Shown: positions 49,312-57,830 of the stretch, in pieces
Numbering within the stretch: position 1 is the first letter of the stretch
Layout of the letters: each line of letters starts with the position of its first letter
From: Planctomycetota bacterium
Lineage (GTDB): Bacteria; Planctomycetota; Planctomycetia; Planctomycetales; Planctomycetaceae
Assembly (NCBI GenBank): GCA_003671275.1
Contig: QWPB01000084.1
Coordinates: 33,491-97,490 of the forward strand
Direction of reading: 5' to 3'
Length of the DNA stretch: 64,000 nucleotides
Made by a program: the position numbers and the translations under genes
Notes under the pieces: generated by a model
Database searches by the model: none
Seen by the model: the letters and a program-made list of their open reading frames with translations, nothing else
Told to the model about the DNA's origin: nothing

Positions 49312-49318
49312 GGGGGCC

Positions 49319-49693
49319 TCAATCGTCGGACGGGGCCGCGTGTTCCTGAAGTTCTTCGAGAGAGACAAACTCCAGCGTGGACATGTGGGTCGCTTCCAGA
49401 ACGACTGGCGGCGCAACCCCCGCTTCCAGGGCCTCTTTCCAGCGGGCGACGCAGACGCACCAACGATCCCCTGGGACCAGCCCGGGAAACTCGAACTCCT
49501 CCACGGGGGTACTCAGGTCATTGCCGCGGGCCTGACTGAAAGCCAGGAATTCATCCGTGACCTGCGTGCAGACGGTGTGCAAGCCCAGGTCTGAGGCTCC
49601 GGTTTCGCAGCATCCGTTCCGGAAGAATCCGGTCATCGGTGAGACGCTGCAGACCTGCAGCGTTGTTCCCAGAACATTCTTTCCTGCGGGCAC
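49319..49693 (-). CDS. DUF2237 family protein
   Basis: 124 residues: KNVLGTTLQVCSVSPMTGFF, GCCETGASDLGLHTVC, LSTPVEEFEFPGLVPGDRWC and RWKEALEAGVAPPVVLEATH are the family signature. Six conserved-looking Cys and two His suggest metal binding or redox, but the function is unknown. Co-transcribed with glpD, a pairing that may be informative. Start at 49693. Confidence 0.9.
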   Translation of the reverse strand: MPAGKNVLGTTLQVCSVSPMTGFFRNGCCETGASDLGLHTVCTQVTDEFLAFSQARGNDLSTPVEEFEFPGLVPGDRWCVCVARWKEALEAGVAPPVVLEATHMSTLEFVSLEELQEHAAPSDD

Positions 49694-49773
49694 GATCCAC
49701 CTCCGGGAGAGTCCATCGCATGGTGATTGCCAGAGCGTCGGACGACGATCGATCTTACCGCAACGGCCTCAAT

Positions 49774-49803
49774 AGAAAAGGCAGATCCTCGAAAGGATCT
49801 GCC
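49774..49803 (-). terminator. Terminator of the Tsp-type protease gene
   Basis: GGCAGATCCT CGAA AGGATCTGCC (49780-49803), a perfect 10-bp stem; on the minus strand it is followed by TTTTCTATT. It lies 44 bases beyond the protease stop. Confidence 0.85.
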
Positions 49804-49846
49804 CAGAACGATTCACGGGAATCGCGATTCGCCGGATTTGTCGGAC

Positions 49847-51895
49847 CTATTTCCGGACGGTCAACTTGCCATCCAGTCCCGCGATGTAGTCCAGGGCGAT
49901 GTTCGTCAGTTCGTCGTTGTAGAAATTCTTCGGGAAGATTTCAGCGTCTTCCTTGTTTTCCTCGACATCACCCATTTGCTTCTTCTCTTCTTCCACGATC
50001 GCCTTGTCAGTTTCCCGTTCGGCTTTCAGGACCGATTCCTGCAAGGAAAGTTCCTTGCGGTTCTTTCGTTCGAGGAAGCGGGCGATTCCCTGCTCGATCT
50101 TCTGGAACTCGCCGTCCGCCTTGATTCGCGTCTCGCTGTTCTTCTGAATGGTGGCCACGACATCGGCGGGAACCAGCTTGCCTGCCGCGTAGCGGGCATT
50201 CCGGATTTGATCGAAGGGCAGGGCGTTGTCGAGTCCCGCTTCTCCCTCGTCGATATGGTCGAGGATCGATGGCAGGACGACATCCGAACGCACGCCACGA
50301 TTCTGGGTGCTGTCGCCATTCACGCGGTAGAACTGCTGAATCGTCAGTTTCAATCGTCCCCGATCCGCTCCATTGAAGACGCGGAACGCCTGGCGAGCGG
50401 CGACGGGCAATAGATTCTGTACGGTGCCCTTGCCGTGGGTCGTCGAGTCGCCGATGACAATCCCCCGGCGATAATCCTTGATGACGCCGGCGAAGATTTC
50501 AGAAGCCGATGCGGACATCCGGTTGCAGACCACGATCAGCGGTCCGGTGTAGAGCGCCCCCGGAATTTCATCAGCCAGTTCCTTCACGCGACCGCTGGGC
50601 TCTTTGACCTGTACCACGGGCCCCTGATCGATGAACAGGCCCGACACTTCGATGGCTTCGGACAGTGCTCCCCCGCCATTACCTCGCAGGTCGACAACCA
50701 CAGCATCTACACCGCCCTGGTCGCGGAATCCAAGCAGGATTTTCTCAATGTCGACAGCCGCGCTCTTCCCCTCGTTGGGGTTGGCTCCGAAGTCCCGGTA
50801 GAACGACGGCAGGTTGATGATCCCGATTTTCCCGGTTCGCCCGACGCGGTCATCGGTCTCGATGATTTCGCCCTTGGCTTCCTGATCCTGCAGCTCGACT
50901 TTGTCGCGAGTAATCTCGTAGACCTGGGTTTCACTCGTCAGGCCCGTTTGCACCCGCAGCCGGACTTTCGTCCCCGCTTTGCCGCGAATCTTGCGGACCA
51001 CATCGCTTAACTTGATCTCGAAGACCTCTTCGATCTCTCCGGTTTCCTGGCCGACCCCAGTGATCTTGTCCTTGGCCTTGAGACGGCCATCCTTAAAGGC
51101 GGGCCCTCCCTTCATCACTTCCTGGACGACGGTATACCCGTCTTCAGAACGCAGTGACGCTCCGATCCCATCCAGGCTGAGCCGCATCTGAATGTCAAAG
51201 TCTTCCGCACTCTCGGGAGACATGTAGGTCGAATGCGGGTCGAAGCAGGTTGTTAGCGCCGTTAGGTAAAATTCCAGAATGTCCGACGACTTCATCTGCT
51301 CAATGTTTCGCTGGACGGTCCGGTACCGGCTGTGAAGCCGCTTGCGAGCTTCTTCCTCCGACTCCCCGTCGAGGCGGAACTGCAACAGGTCGTACTTGAT
51401 CCGCTTGCGCCAACGCTCATCGACTTCCTCCTGGGATCGAGCCCAGGGCAGATCGTCCGCCTTGATGGTTAGTGTTTCATCCACCGTGAAGTCGTGCGAG
51501 GCATCGATCAGATCGTGAGCCTTGGTTAGCTGGACTTTCAGCCGCTCGCGATACCGCTTGAACACATCGTGCCCAAACTGAACATCGCCCGCTTTCAGGG
51601 CATCGTCCAGCGTCAACCGCGACGACGAAAACTCGTCGATATCCGCTTGCTGAAAGTACAGCTTGGCCGGGTCGAGGTTCTTCAGGTAATTGTCCAGCAA
51701 CATGCTGGAGATCCGGTCGTCGACCCCTTTTTGGGCCACGTGATAGGCCGGGATCATCTGCACAACCAGCTTGGCGGTTTCCGCTTCGGTTGCTTCCGCG
51801 GCAAACGTCGGGATCGCGGAACTGGACCAGCCAGCCACGGCGAATAGGCTGTAACAGAGAGCCTTTCGGAGCCAGCGAGATGAGTTGTTGGCCAT
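49847..51895 (-). CDS. prc: Tail-specific (C-terminal processing) periplasmic protease, S41A family
   Basis: 682 residues from the ATG at 51895 (MANNSSRWLR) after AGGACG, with a signal peptide ending TFAAEA. N-terminal Prc helical domain, PDZ (about 245-330), S41 protease core with the Ser region NRMSASASEIFAG (about 458-470) and Lys in TTHGKG, and a C-terminal Tsp domain rich in Glu/Lys. Degrades or trims proteins at their C termini in the periplasm. Terminated by its own hairpin. Confidence 0.94.
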   Translation of the reverse strand: MANNSSRWLRKALCYSLFAVAGWSSSAIPTFAAEATEAETAKLVVQMIPAYHVAQKGVDDRISSMLLDNYLKNLDPAKLYFQQADIDEFSSSRLTLDDALKAGDVQFGHDVFKRYRERLKVQLTKAHDLIDASHDFTVDETLTIKADDLPWARSQEEVDERWRKRIKYDLLQFRLDGESEEEARKRLHSRYRTVQRNIEQMKSSDILEFYLTALTTCFDPHSTYMSPESAEDFDIQMRLSLDGIGASLRSEDGYTVVQEVMKGGPAFKDGRLKAKDKITGVGQETGEIEEVFEIKLSDVVRKIRGKAGTKVRLRVQTGLTSETQVYEITRDKVELQDQEAKGEIIETDDRVGRTGKIGIINLPSFYRDFGANPNEGKSAAVDIEKILLGFRDQGGVDAVVVDLRGNGGGALSEAIEVSGLFIDQGPVVQVKEPSGRVKELADEIPGALYTGPLIVVCNRMSASASEIFAGVIKDYRRGIVIGDSTTHGKGTVQNLLPVAARQAFRVFNGADRGRLKLTIQQFYRVNGDSTQNRGVRSDVVLPSILDHIDEGEAGLDNALPFDQIRNARYAAGKLVPADVVATIQKNSETRIKADGEFQKIEQGIARFLERKNRKELSLQESVLKAERETDKAIVEEEKKQMGDVEENKEDAEIFPKNFYNDELTNIALDYIAGLDGKLTVRK

Positions 51896-52120
51896 TGTCG
51901 TCCTGTCCCTGTTCGCGTCTGACGGATCGCGTCTAATGAGTGGCGGAACCGCGCGGTACCCAGCTCCGCTGGATGTCTCTACTGTGATCCTACGTAAATC
52001 GCGCAAAAGCCTCAAGATGCAGTTCCTCCTCACCGGACGGATGTGATCTCGTTGCCGACCGCCGCACGATTCGGAGAGCCAATCGGGCGATGGTTACGCT
52101 TTTTTGTTCTTCCAAGAAGC

Positions 52121-52151
52121 AGGCCCCCGAACGTCTCTCGATCGGGGGCCT
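52121..52151 (-). terminator. GC-rich hairpin after sialate O-acetylesterase
   Basis: AGGCCCCCGA (52121-52130) pairs with TCGGGGGCCT (52142-52151), 34 bases beyond the minus-strand gene. No T-run follows on that strand. Confidence 0.5.
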
Positions 52152-52184
52152 GGAAATCGAATTCTCTGTGGCTCACCTGCGCCT

Positions 52185-53747
52185 TTACGGGGCCAGCTTA
52201 CCGACCGTAATGCCGGCCCAGTCATCCGACCGGAATGGATACGCGGGCAAGTAGGCATCGCTGTACAGGTTTCCCTGGGGGTTATCCGCCCAGTTGTACC
52301 GCACCGCGACCGGCTCCGTGATCTCGGGGTGGCTGATCTCAATCGTGTCTTCGTCGACGATCTTCGCGGTCCCCCAGACCCACTTCTTGTCAGCCCCGGC
52401 GATGGCGAAGCCACTGAGCGGTTCGTTGTAGTACGAGATCAGCTTGCGTCCGCCGTTGTCGAAGTCGACCAGCGCCTTTCCGTTCTGAACGGTCAGCGAC
52501 TTGTAGGTCGGTCCGTTACGAACGATAGTCTTCATTCCATAGACATCGACGAGCGCCAGCCGGGCCAACCGCTTGGCGACGTTCTGCTTGTCTTTCGGAT
52601 GAATGTCCTTGGCCACTCCCAAGTCGGTGATACAGGCCGCATCCACAGCGGGGATCGCCAGCTTGGCCAGCGTCTGAGCCTCGCGCAGTTCGGCCCAGTC
52701 ACTATCGCCCGGCTCAGTCTTGATCTCTTTGAAGTTCGCCAGTTGGACCTGGTAGAACGGGAAGTCCCCCTGGCCCCAGTCATCGCGCCAGCTTTTGATC
52801 ATCGTCGGCATCAGTTCGCGGTACTGATGAGCCCGCCCCGCGTTTGATTCCCCTTGATACCAGATCGCGCCCTTGATCGCGTACGGCGTCAGCGGAGCGA
52901 TCATGGCATTGAACAATACGCACGGGTAGTGTGGGTTGGCCTTGGGAGCCTGTGGATCGCGGGGCCGCTGCGGAGGCTGCTTGCCGTCTGCTTTGGCTTT
53001 GGCGACAGCGACTTTCCACTTCTCCAGAGCCTCGGCATGTTTGGCCTTCACTTCGGCTTCATTGTAGTTCTGGGCCCGATCAGCCCAGGTATCAATGATC
53101 GGTTGGAAGTCGTCATCGGCATCCAAGTGGTCGTGCCGGGTCCAAGCCTCTGCGGGCGTCCCACCCCAGGCGGTCTGAATGATCCCGACGGGGACGTCGA
53201 GCGTCTCATGCAACTGGCGACCAAAGAAGTAGGCCACCGCCGAGAAGGTCGGGATGTTCTCCGGAGTACAGGCCCGCCACTCGGCCTTCACATCATCTTG
53301 AGGTTCATGCGCCAGAACATTGGGCACCTGGAACAGGCGAATCCCCGACTGACCGGTCGCCGCCGCCTCCAGATCCGAATCGAGGGCCGCCTGGACCGAC
53401 CACTGCATGTTCGACTGGCCGGAGCAGACCCAGACCTCGCCGACGAGGACATCGGTCAGCTCGATCGTGTTGGTTCCTTTAATGGTCAGCGTCGCTGGTT
53501 CGCCGACCGCCAGCGGAGCGAGCTTGGTCGACCACTTCCCATCTTCACCGGCCTTCACGGTCACCGATTGATCGCGGAACGAGACCGTGACTTCTTCCCC
53601 CTTGTCGGCCCAACCCCAAACCGGCACCGGCTGGTCCCGTTGCAGGACCATGTGGCTCCCGAAGACCGAAGGCAGCTTGACCGCTGCCTGAGCTTCCGAG
53701 GCCGTCCAGCCGACCAGCCCGAGTAACAATCCTGTCGTCCAGCGCAT
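52185..53747 (-). CDS. Secreted sialate O-acetylesterase family protein (SGNH)
   Basis: 520 residues from the ATG at 53747 after GGGAGAA, with a signal peptide (MRWTTGLLLGLVGWTASEAQA). Catalytic Ser112 in VCSGQSNMQW, oxyanion region WGGTPAEAW, YQGESNAGRAHQYR, and block near DIHPKDKQNVAKRLA bearing the catalytic Asp/His. Removes O-acetyl groups from sugars outside the cytoplasm. Long insertion of charged residues at about 250-290. Common as expanded sulfated-polysaccharide degradation genes in planctomycetes. Confidence 0.9.
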   Translation of the reverse strand: MRWTTGLLLGLVGWTASEAQAAVKLPSVFGSHMVLQRDQPVPVWGWADKGEEVTVSFRDQSVTVKAGEDGKWSTKLAPLAVGEPATLTIKGTNTIELTDVLVGEVWVCSGQSNMQWSVQAALDSDLEAAATGQSGIRLFQVPNVLAHEPQDDVKAEWRACTPENIPTFSAVAYFFGRQLHETLDVPVGIIQTAWGGTPAEAWTRHDHLDADDDFQPIIDTWADRAQNYNEAEVKAKHAEALEKWKVAVAKAKADGKQPPQRPRDPQAPKANPHYPCVLFNAMIAPLTPYAIKGAIWYQGESNAGRAHQYRELMPTMIKSWRDDWGQGDFPFYQVQLANFKEIKTEPGDSDWAELREAQTLAKLAIPAVDAACITDLGVAKDIHPKDKQNVAKRLARLALVDVYGMKTIVRNGPTYKSLTVQNGKALVDFDNGGRKLISYYNEPLSGFAIAGADKKWVWGTAKIVDEDTIEISHPEITEPVAVRYNWADNPQGNLYSDAYLPAYPFRSDDWAGITVGKLAP

Positions 53748-54055
53748 CTGATTCTCCCGATGTCGTAACAAGAGTGAGGAACCGCTCGTTCCAAGTCTGC
53801 AGAGTACGTGGATTGGAACGTTCCAACAAGCAACCAGTGACCCGATCCGGCCTTCTGCAATGGTCTCATGTCCGGTCTCCGTCGGTGGCCAGAAGGCCGA
53901 TTTCCCGCCGGCGGAATCATTCGACGCAAGACGCTGACATCGAACGACGTAACGAATCAGTCCGTACGGTCTCCGAACGATTCGTCCGGGCGAACTGCTC
54001 TTTCCGTCTCGGCTGTCTATGATGCGGCCACTCACAACTCTTGCGAAGTGGTCTC
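53748..54055. other. Divergent intergenic region with operator-like sites
   Basis: 308 bases between the esterase gene and cinA. Holds the palindrome at 53813-53826 and a matching half-site at 53787-53794. No gene seen. Confidence 0.5.
53813..53826. promoter_or_regulatory. LacI-type operator-like palindrome
   Basis: TTGGAACGTTCCAA is a perfect 14-base palindrome with the central CG typical of LacI-family operators. It lies 66 bases upstream of the esterase ATG. A half-site CGTTCCAA at 53787-53794 is offset by 32 bases (three helix turns). Confidence 0.5.
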
Positions 54056-55288
54056 ATGACTGATCGGCCTGAAGGCATCTCGGATCGTCCCACCAAACTC
54101 CTTGCGGAAATCATTGCCGTCGGGGCTGAGCTGACCTCCGGGGCCAAGCTGAACACGAACAGCCAGTGGCTGAGCGCTGAGCTTTCGGATCTGGGGATCG
54201 ACACGGGCTGGCACACCACCATTACGGACGATCTGGCGATCAATGTCGAGGCTTTGCGTCTGGCGATTGATCGGGCCGATCTAGTGCTGATGACAGGGGG
54301 GCTGGGGCCGACGCTGGATGATCTGACCCGCGAGGCACTGGCCGAGCAGATGAATGTCGAACTGGTGCTGGATGAGACCTCCCTGCATGCCATTACCTCC
54401 TACTTTCAGAATCGCGGTCGCGCGATGCCCGAGCGGAACCAGGTGCAGGCCCTCTTTCCGCGGGGCAGCACTCCGCTGCCGAATCCCGTCGGGACGGCGC
54501 CTGGGATCTGGGTCGAGATCCCGAGACGCCATCGGATTCCGTGCTGCATCGGAGCCATGCCCGGCGTGCCCAGCGAGATGTACCGCATGTTTCGCGAGCA
54601 GTTGGTCCCGCGACTTCCCAATGGCGGGCAGATGATTGTTAAGTCCCGGATTAACTGCTTTGGCTGTGGCGAATCCCAAGCTGAAGAGTTGCTGGGAGAG
54701 ATCACCGCTCGGGGTCGCGACCCCGAGGTTGGCATTACCGCTCACGAGGCAACGATCACACTGCGGACGATTGCACATGCCGTCACTCGGGCAGAGTGTC
54801 TGTCCAAGATCGCCACCACTGAATCCTTGATTCGCGAACGACTGGAGGGTTTCGTGTATGGAGTCGAGGACGAAGAGATTGAAGATGTCGCCGCTCGCGA
54901 ACTGCGGATTCGCGGAGAATCGCTGTGGACCGAGGAGGCCGGGACATGTGGTGTTCTTGCCCAGCGCTGGATGCAAACCGGCTCGGCTTGCTATCGCGGA
55001 GGTCTGGTCAGTCCAGACCTGCCAGACCGGCTTCCCGAACTGATGGTTCGGGCAGAGACCCAGCGTGCGTCGCATGAGACCGCTTACGTCCTTCTAGTCT
55101 CGCGATTTCCCCCGCCACCGACGGAGCTGGGCGGAATCCCGGTCAAGGCCCATGTCGTCCTGGCTTCGGCCCACAGCCCTCCGGTGCATGCGGAGGTCAT
55201 CCTGTCCGGCAATCCCGCGATCCACCTCAGCCGCACCGCCAAAATCGCCTCGAAGCTTCTGCTGGATCGACTGACTGAAAAGTCATAA
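54056..55288 (+). CDS. cinA: CinA family protein
   Basis: 410 residues from the ATG at 54056 (MTDRPEG). N-terminal MoaB-like domain (AEIIAVGAELTSG, VLMTGGLGPTLDDLTREALA, RNQVQALFPRGSTPLPNPVGTAPG, MPGVPSEM), middle KH-like region, and a C-terminal nicotinamide-nucleotide amidase-like domain (ESLWTEEAGTCGVLA). The last domain looks weaker than usual, so amidase activity is uncertain. ADP-ribose pyrophosphatase/NMN deamidase in related proteins. Confidence 0.88.
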   Translation: MTDRPEGISDRPTKLLAEIIAVGAELTSGAKLNTNSQWLSAELSDLGIDTGWHTTITDDLAINVEALRLAIDRADLVLMTGGLGPTLDDLTREALAEQMNVELVLDETSLHAITSYFQNRGRAMPERNQVQALFPRGSTPLPNPVGTAPGIWVEIPRRHRIPCCIGAMPGVPSEMYRMFREQLVPRLPNGGQMIVKSRINCFGCGESQAEELLGEITARGRDPEVGITAHEATITLRTIAHAVTRAECLSKIATTESLIRERLEGFVYGVEDEEIEDVAARELRIRGESLWTEEAGTCGVLAQRWMQTGSACYRGGLVSPDLPDRLPELMVRAETQRASHETAYVLLVSRFPPPPTELGGIPVKAHVVLASAHSPPVHAEVILSGNPAIHLSRTAKIASKLLLDRLTEKS

Positions 55289-55466
55289 TTGCCAAGCGTC
55301 CTGAACAACTCGTGAGATGAAGCGTGCCCCCCTCGGGACGCTTTGAGCCCGGCTGAAGCTGCGGAGTCGGTAGAGGTTTTTGCACGAAGAGCGTTCTTCG
55401 TCTCTCCTCTTTTGCTAAGGCACGCAGGTTGATTTCAAATCCAGCGCCCCCGTGTCACCCACTGAC

Positions 55467-56177
55467 TCAACCCGAATTACGCGTCTGGCCTTCTCCCTCC
55501 ACTTTGGGAAGTATTCGCAGTGTCCCCCGCTTTAATACGACGTAGTCCCCTGAATGTGTTCGAATGGGTGTGGTATAGTATGATGTGGGATATAGCTGAA
55601 TTTCATAAACAAAATCCCCTGCCTCGTCCTTGGGGCCACAGAGATATGTCCAGAAATATAATCTCTCCAGTTTTTGATGATTTTTTGGGGGTGGCTTGAG
55701 GGTCGATGAGTTTTTCTTCTTACTGGATAAAGGGTGTTGGGGAAAATCCTTAAGCTCCAGGCCGCATTCCGTCCAACGCGCCAGGCTCCCACGATTGACT
55801 GGCCCAGGATAAGGAACAAAGTGCAGAGGATTGACGGGGTTGTAGACCGTATGCTTCCTTGAGTGCTGATTGTTTCGGGGAGCGATTGAGACGCACATTC
55901 CCCATTGATCGAATGAACAGACTCGATCGCCGTGATATTCCCTTGGGAATTCCGCGTTCGGATCGAGAGAGAAGTGAACGACAAAACCCTGATTGACCTT
56001 GATTTCGAGATCTCGATCAAACTCGATGGGTGCTTTCCCAGGATCAACGCGAATGCATTCGATCGAGGAAATGAAATCGTTCGCGGGAGCAGGCTCGACG
56101 GGCGAGGGGGCCTGCGTACATCCCCAAACGAGAATGACGGAAAGAAGAATCGTATCGACTTTGGAAATGCGCAACAT
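55467..56177 (-). CDS. Predicted lipoprotein, 236 aa, unknown function
   Basis: Start at 56177 (MLRISKVD) gives a lipoprotein signal with lipobox VWGC at about residue 19-22; the frame extends 21 codons upstream, overlapping the neighbour. After a Pro-rich linker the protein is beta-rich and Tyr/Pro/His-rich with four to five Cys. No family recognised. Codon use is more AT-rich than in surrounding genes. Third gene of a likely operon, 8 bases behind the DUF1559 gene. Confidence 0.65.
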   Translation of the reverse strand: MLRISKVDTILLSVILVWGCTQAPSPVEPAPANDFISSIECIRVDPGKAPIEFDRDLEIKVNQGFVVHFSLDPNAEFPREYHGDRVCSFDQWGMCVSIAPRNNQHSRKHTVYNPVNPLHFVPYPGPVNRGSLARWTECGLELKDFPQHPLSSKKKNSSTLKPPPKNHQKLERLYFWTYLCGPKDEAGDFVYEIQLYPTSYYTTPIRTHSGDYVVLKRGTLRILPKVEGEGQTRNSG

Positions 56178-56185
56178 GTTGTCAT

Positions 56186-57139
56186 TCAGAATTGAGTGGA
56201 AACTGGTTCGTGATCTCCAATCGTCCCCGTTGCTCGCCACACGTTCTCATCGATGTGATCGGTGGCAAAATGGACACTCCCATCCAGGAGCAGAACGTGA
56301 ACGCCTCCCGGGTGTTGGCTGTTAGCTGGAATGAGATACCAATTGTTCATCGATTGGAAATCCTCGGGACCGTTGTAGCAACCGATCTCATTCGGCTGCA
56401 TCAGGTGATCATATCCCATTCGTGAATCGTCGTAGTAGATCATTCCGACTCGAATAAACTGGGGAAACGGTGTCGTGCGATTCTCTCGACACTCCAGAAC
56501 CGCAAGTAAGGTTTCGTTCGCGAGCGAGTGGCGGGTCTGAGTGAACCAGAGATACCGTTTTGGATCACGGATCATCTCAGCTTCCGGTAAATGGGGAAGT
56601 GCCACCAAATGTTCAGCCATTGCGGCAGTCTGAGACAGGCCGTCAGTGACATCGCTTGGCTTCGTGTCGCTGTGAAGGCTTTGGCGAAAGCCATTTGTTC
56701 GTTCGTAATTCCGGAATTCTGTTCCATCGTTCAGGAGATAGTTCGATTCGCCGTTGGCACTCGTGTGGAGTGTATCACTCGGGCAGCGAAAGATCGGTAG
56801 TTCGCACTTTGGAAGGCGAGAGCCTGGGCCGATACTGAATCGGAATGCTAAGAGATCGTCTCGCATGGCAGGGAACCCCAGCGCGGGCAACAACCGCCAC
56901 ATGGCTGGCTCGCGATTATTCAATGTCCCAGTGGGGTAGACACCATGCGTCGACTGAAAGCTTGCGAGCGCGACCCCAAACTGCTTCAGGTTGTTTCGAC
57001 ACTGGATTCGCCGGGCCGACTCCCGCGATTGCTGGACACCGGGCAGTAACAGGGCCACTAACAGCCCCAAAACTGCGATTGAAACCAATAGCTCCACTAC
57101 GGTGAACCCAGCTGATTGCTCTCCATTGCGACAGATCAT
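56186..57139 (-). CDS. DUF1559 prepilin-like protein
   Basis: 317 residues from the ATG at 57139. Prepilin-type N terminus SAGFTVVELLVSIAVLGLL with Glu at position 5 after the G/F cleavage site, then ESARRIQCRNNLKQFGVALA and a C-terminal PGGVHVLLLDGSVHF, the standard planctomycete DUF1559 (SBP_bac_10) plan. Exported and cut by a prepilin peptidase; probably surface-located. Role unknown; genomes of this phylum hold dozens of copies. Middle gene of the AT-richer cluster. Confidence 0.9.
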   Translation of the reverse strand: MICRNGEQSAGFTVVELLVSIAVLGLLVALLLPGVQQSRESARRIQCRNNLKQFGVALASFQSTHGVYPTGTLNNREPAMWRLLPALGFPAMRDDLLAFRFSIGPGSRLPKCELPIFRCPSDTLHTSANGESNYLLNDGTEFRNYERTNGFRQSLHSDTKPSDVTDGLSQTAAMAEHLVALPHLPEAEMIRDPKRYLWFTQTRHSLANETLLAVLECRENRTTPFPQFIRVGMIYYDDSRMGYDHLMQPNEIGCYNGPEDFQSMNNWYLIPANSQHPGGVHVLLLDGSVHFATDHIDENVWRATGTIGDHEPVSTQF

Positions 57140-57165
57140 CACAATTCTCTTTCTCAAGAGTCTCG

Positions 57166-57536
57166 CTACGGTAGTATCTGGTGAGTGCTAGTCAGGTACG
57201 TGTAATGGGTCCAACCGCCATTGAGGTAACACTCCACATGAACTCCATCTCCGGTCCAATAGAGCAGTCCATTTCCATACGATGATTGTGGCCACTCGTA
57301 GGAATGATAATAGGTTCCGTAGTAACTGTAAGTGGAAGTGGGGTTCAACTCTGTGGAGCCAACAATGACCGACGGATCAGCAGGCATCATTCCACTTGTT
57401 CTCGCATAGTACGTGAAGCGGAGTTTGCTTCCATTGCTTGTCGCGTTTCCAGAGCTGACTGTGAAACCGACGCGTCGGCGAAGCAAAGACCTGGAAACAG
57501 AAGAACTGCGGCGACGGACATCGAAAACCAATTCAT
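57166..57536 (-). pseudogene. Small secreted protein, apparently frameshifted
   Basis: ATG at 57536, preceded by GGGAG at good spacing, encodes a clear signal peptide (MNWFSMSVAAVLLFPGLCFA) but that frame stops after about 49 codons. Another frame over the same stretch continues to 57166 with a protein-like, Tyr/Gly/Thr-rich sequence (e.g. STYSYYGTYYHSYEWPQSSYG). A single indel near 57470-57485 would join the two. Either a broken gene, a sequencing error or a programmed shift. First gene of the cluster with DUF1559 and the lipoprotein. Confidence 0.55.
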
Positions 57537-57555
57537 TGTTGAAACTCCCGCTCTT

Positions 57556-57614
57556 GATAGGCAGATAGGCAGATAGGCAGATAGGCAGATAGGCAGATAG
57601 GCAGATAGGCAGAT
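57556..57614. repeat. Tandem 8-bp repeat, about 7 copies
   Basis: Unit GATAGGCA repeated without error. It lies 20-80 bases upstream of the ATG at 57536, between the likely promoter and the ribosome site of the small secreted gene. Confidence 0.95.
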
Positions 57615-57830
57615 CTATCTCCACTCAGCGTTCAGTAGAACTGAAAATACATTTTATTGCAATCGATGTTTTTGAAATGTTTTCATTTTTAGAACTATTT
57701 GTTGGTCAGGATGCGGCAGCGGACGACACGCCCTGACCGCTTCGCGGAAGGCTCTGATGAATAATCATTGTCCAACTCCCTACGCGTCGACGAATCAGTA
57801 ACGTGCGTCTCGCCACCTGGCCGCATTGGC

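Noticed and set aside
57166..57624. 152-codon reading from a GTG at 57624 through the 8-bp repeat
   Set aside because: No ribosome site at the GTG and the repeat would encode a meaningless PICLSAYL repeat; the ATG at 57536 with GGGAG and a signal peptide is a far better start.
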